Positions 63,492 through 64,000 of a stretch of 64,000 nucleotides of DNA are shown one piece after another; positions within the stretch are counted from its first letter, which is position 1, and each line of letters starts with the position of its first letter. The DNA comes from Muricoccus pecuniae (GTDB taxonomy: Bacteria; Pseudomonadota; Alphaproteobacteria; Acetobacterales; Acetobacteraceae). The stretch is taken from contig NZ_JACIJD010000006.1 of the NCBI RefSeq assembly GCF_014199205.1, positions 164,426 to 228,425 of the forward strand. The letters are read 5' to 3'. The position numbers were made by a program, and so were the translations under genes. The notes beneath the pieces were generated by a model that was given only the letters and a program-made list of their open reading frames with translations, did not search any database and was not told the origin of the DNA.

Positions 63492-63725
63492 ATGCAAACG
63501 TTCGAAGTGTCGGCGCGTCTCCTTCACCTCAACGAGAAACCCTTGAGCCTCGGTTGGCAACCCCTACTGTCTCAGGCCATCGGCTCGGCGTGTGAACAGC
63601 CGGTCTGCATCGAGGTGAGTATGTCTAAGGAAGACAGGGCAGAAGTTCTTAATTCGGGACCCGCGCCCTTCGAGCTACGACAAGACGTGAGAGGATCTCA
63701 ACGGCGCGTACGGCGAGGCTTTTGA
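63492..63725 (+). CDS. Possible small island protein
   Basis: A GGAGAG is suitably placed before the ATG at 63492 and opens a frame of 77 residues ('MQTFEVSARLLHLNEKPLSL'). The composition looks like an ordinary soluble protein in the first 50 residues. It overlaps the following HEPN-like fragment, and no family is recognised; it may itself be a remnant. Confidence 0.35.
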   Translation: MQTFEVSARLLHLNEKPLSLGWQPLLSQAIGSACEQPVCIEVSMSKEDRAEVLNSGPAPFELRQDVRGSQRRVRRGF

Positions 63726-63909
63726 CCTTTTGGCGGGAAGGCTGCTGCAGTTCTGGGCGTCGGGCCGCGCGGTCCTGCCGCTGTTCTTCCTCTGCAGCCA
63801 CTCCATCGAGCTCTCTATCAAGAGCGCCATCCGGGAATGCGCTGAAGTGCTGGGCGAGACGCCGGATATCGCGGGGCACAGCCTCGCGCGCCTCTGGAAC
63901 TGGTCTTGA
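63691..63909 (+). pseudogene. Possible HEPN-like domain fragment
   Basis: The plus strand from a stop codon (TGA at 63688-63690) to TGA 63907-63909 reads 'AFDLLAGRLLQFWASGRAVL', 'PLFFLCSHSIELSIKSAI' and 'GHSLARLW'. The pattern of 'PL..L..H.IEL..K..I' followed by 'GH.L..LW' is common in HEPN-type helical proteins found in defence and toxin systems. No good start codon precedes it and it is only about 72 residues long, so it is probably a truncated remnant. The identification rests on this motif only. Confidence 0.4.
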
Positions 63910-64000
63910 CCTTAAACCTGGAAACTGGTCCGGGCTTTCTGAGAGTTTTCCGGCAGGGATGTTGACCTGAAGGAGGACGGTCCGGTGAGGAAGAGCCACT

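Larger units (their letters stand above)
58961..64000 (+). mobile_element. tRNA-Gln-associated genomic island (right end outside window)
   Basis: Directly after the tRNA lies a tyrosine recombinase. Beyond it the DNA changes character: visibly lower GC, more AT-rich runs (for instance near 62185), small unidentified genes on the minus strand and gene fragments. This is the usual layout of an island integrated at a tRNA 3' end. A second copy of the tRNA 3' end (attR) was not seen up to 64000, so the element continues past the window or has lost its far end. Confidence 0.75.

Noticed and set aside
63649..63999. A minus-strand frame of 116 residues at the right edge
   Set aside because: It lies opposite the HEPN-like fragment, is very rich in Arg, and has no motif.

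Overview
The window is high-GC alphaproteobacterial DNA (third positions almost all G or C). The gene content points to the Acetobacteraceae, probably a Roseomonas-like genus: orphan Bug/TctC receptors, DUF983 and UPF0262 proteins, a cone-less NrdA/NrdB pair, and frequent GTG/TTG starts with ATGA, GTGA or TTGA overlaps. The assignment is inferred from gene style, not from a marker search.

Left part (1-12 kb): the start of a methylcitrate synthase gene, prpD, and a divergent LysR regulator. A cyclic-amide hydrolase and an N-carbamoyl-D-amino-acid amidohydrolase follow, separated by a small membrane protein and a YjgR-type ATPase. Next come three small exported proteins rich in charged residues, DUF983, UPF0262, mtnA and an endonuclease III-like glycosylase. 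12-20 kb: an orphan TctC receptor, a rhodanese, an ABC ATPase/permease pair without a receptor, and a tightly coupled set made of a PcaD-PcaC fusion, PcaB and an FMN alpha-hydroxy-acid dehydrogenase. RmuC follows on the other strand.

Middle part (20-46 kb): a ligase-associated Lhr-like helicase with PdeM and a second metallophosphatase; a DUF4394 protein with an anti-sigma factor and an ECF sigma gene that carries a one-base frameshift; two orphan NMT1-type receptors flanking an ATP-grasp/alpha-E fusion plus a transglutaminase (a predicted peptide-ligating operon). Then an EEP nuclease, a VanZ/YjdF-like membrane protein, ldhA, another TctC receptor, a HerA-like ATPase, and a membrane-anchored ATPase coupled to a lipoprotein. 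An amidohydrolase, DUF3775, an SDR, a polyprenyl synthase, DUF2007 and a TrmN6-like methyltransferase complete this part.

Right part (46-59 kb, minus strand): nucleotide and RNA housekeeping genes. These are nrdA and nrdB behind two NrdR-like boxes spaced 32 bp, two paralogous amino-acid receptors, guaA, a GNAT, an RsmB-type methyltransferase, guaB, rlmE and a Ppx/GppA phosphatase. A tRNA-Gln(CTG) with a clear promoter ends this core block. From 58,961 to the right edge there is a genomic island: a tyrosine recombinase next to the tRNA, then lower-GC DNA with unidentified small genes, a decayed molybdenum aldehyde/xanthine dehydrogenase fragment and a possible HEPN-like remnant. The island's far boundary is outside the window.
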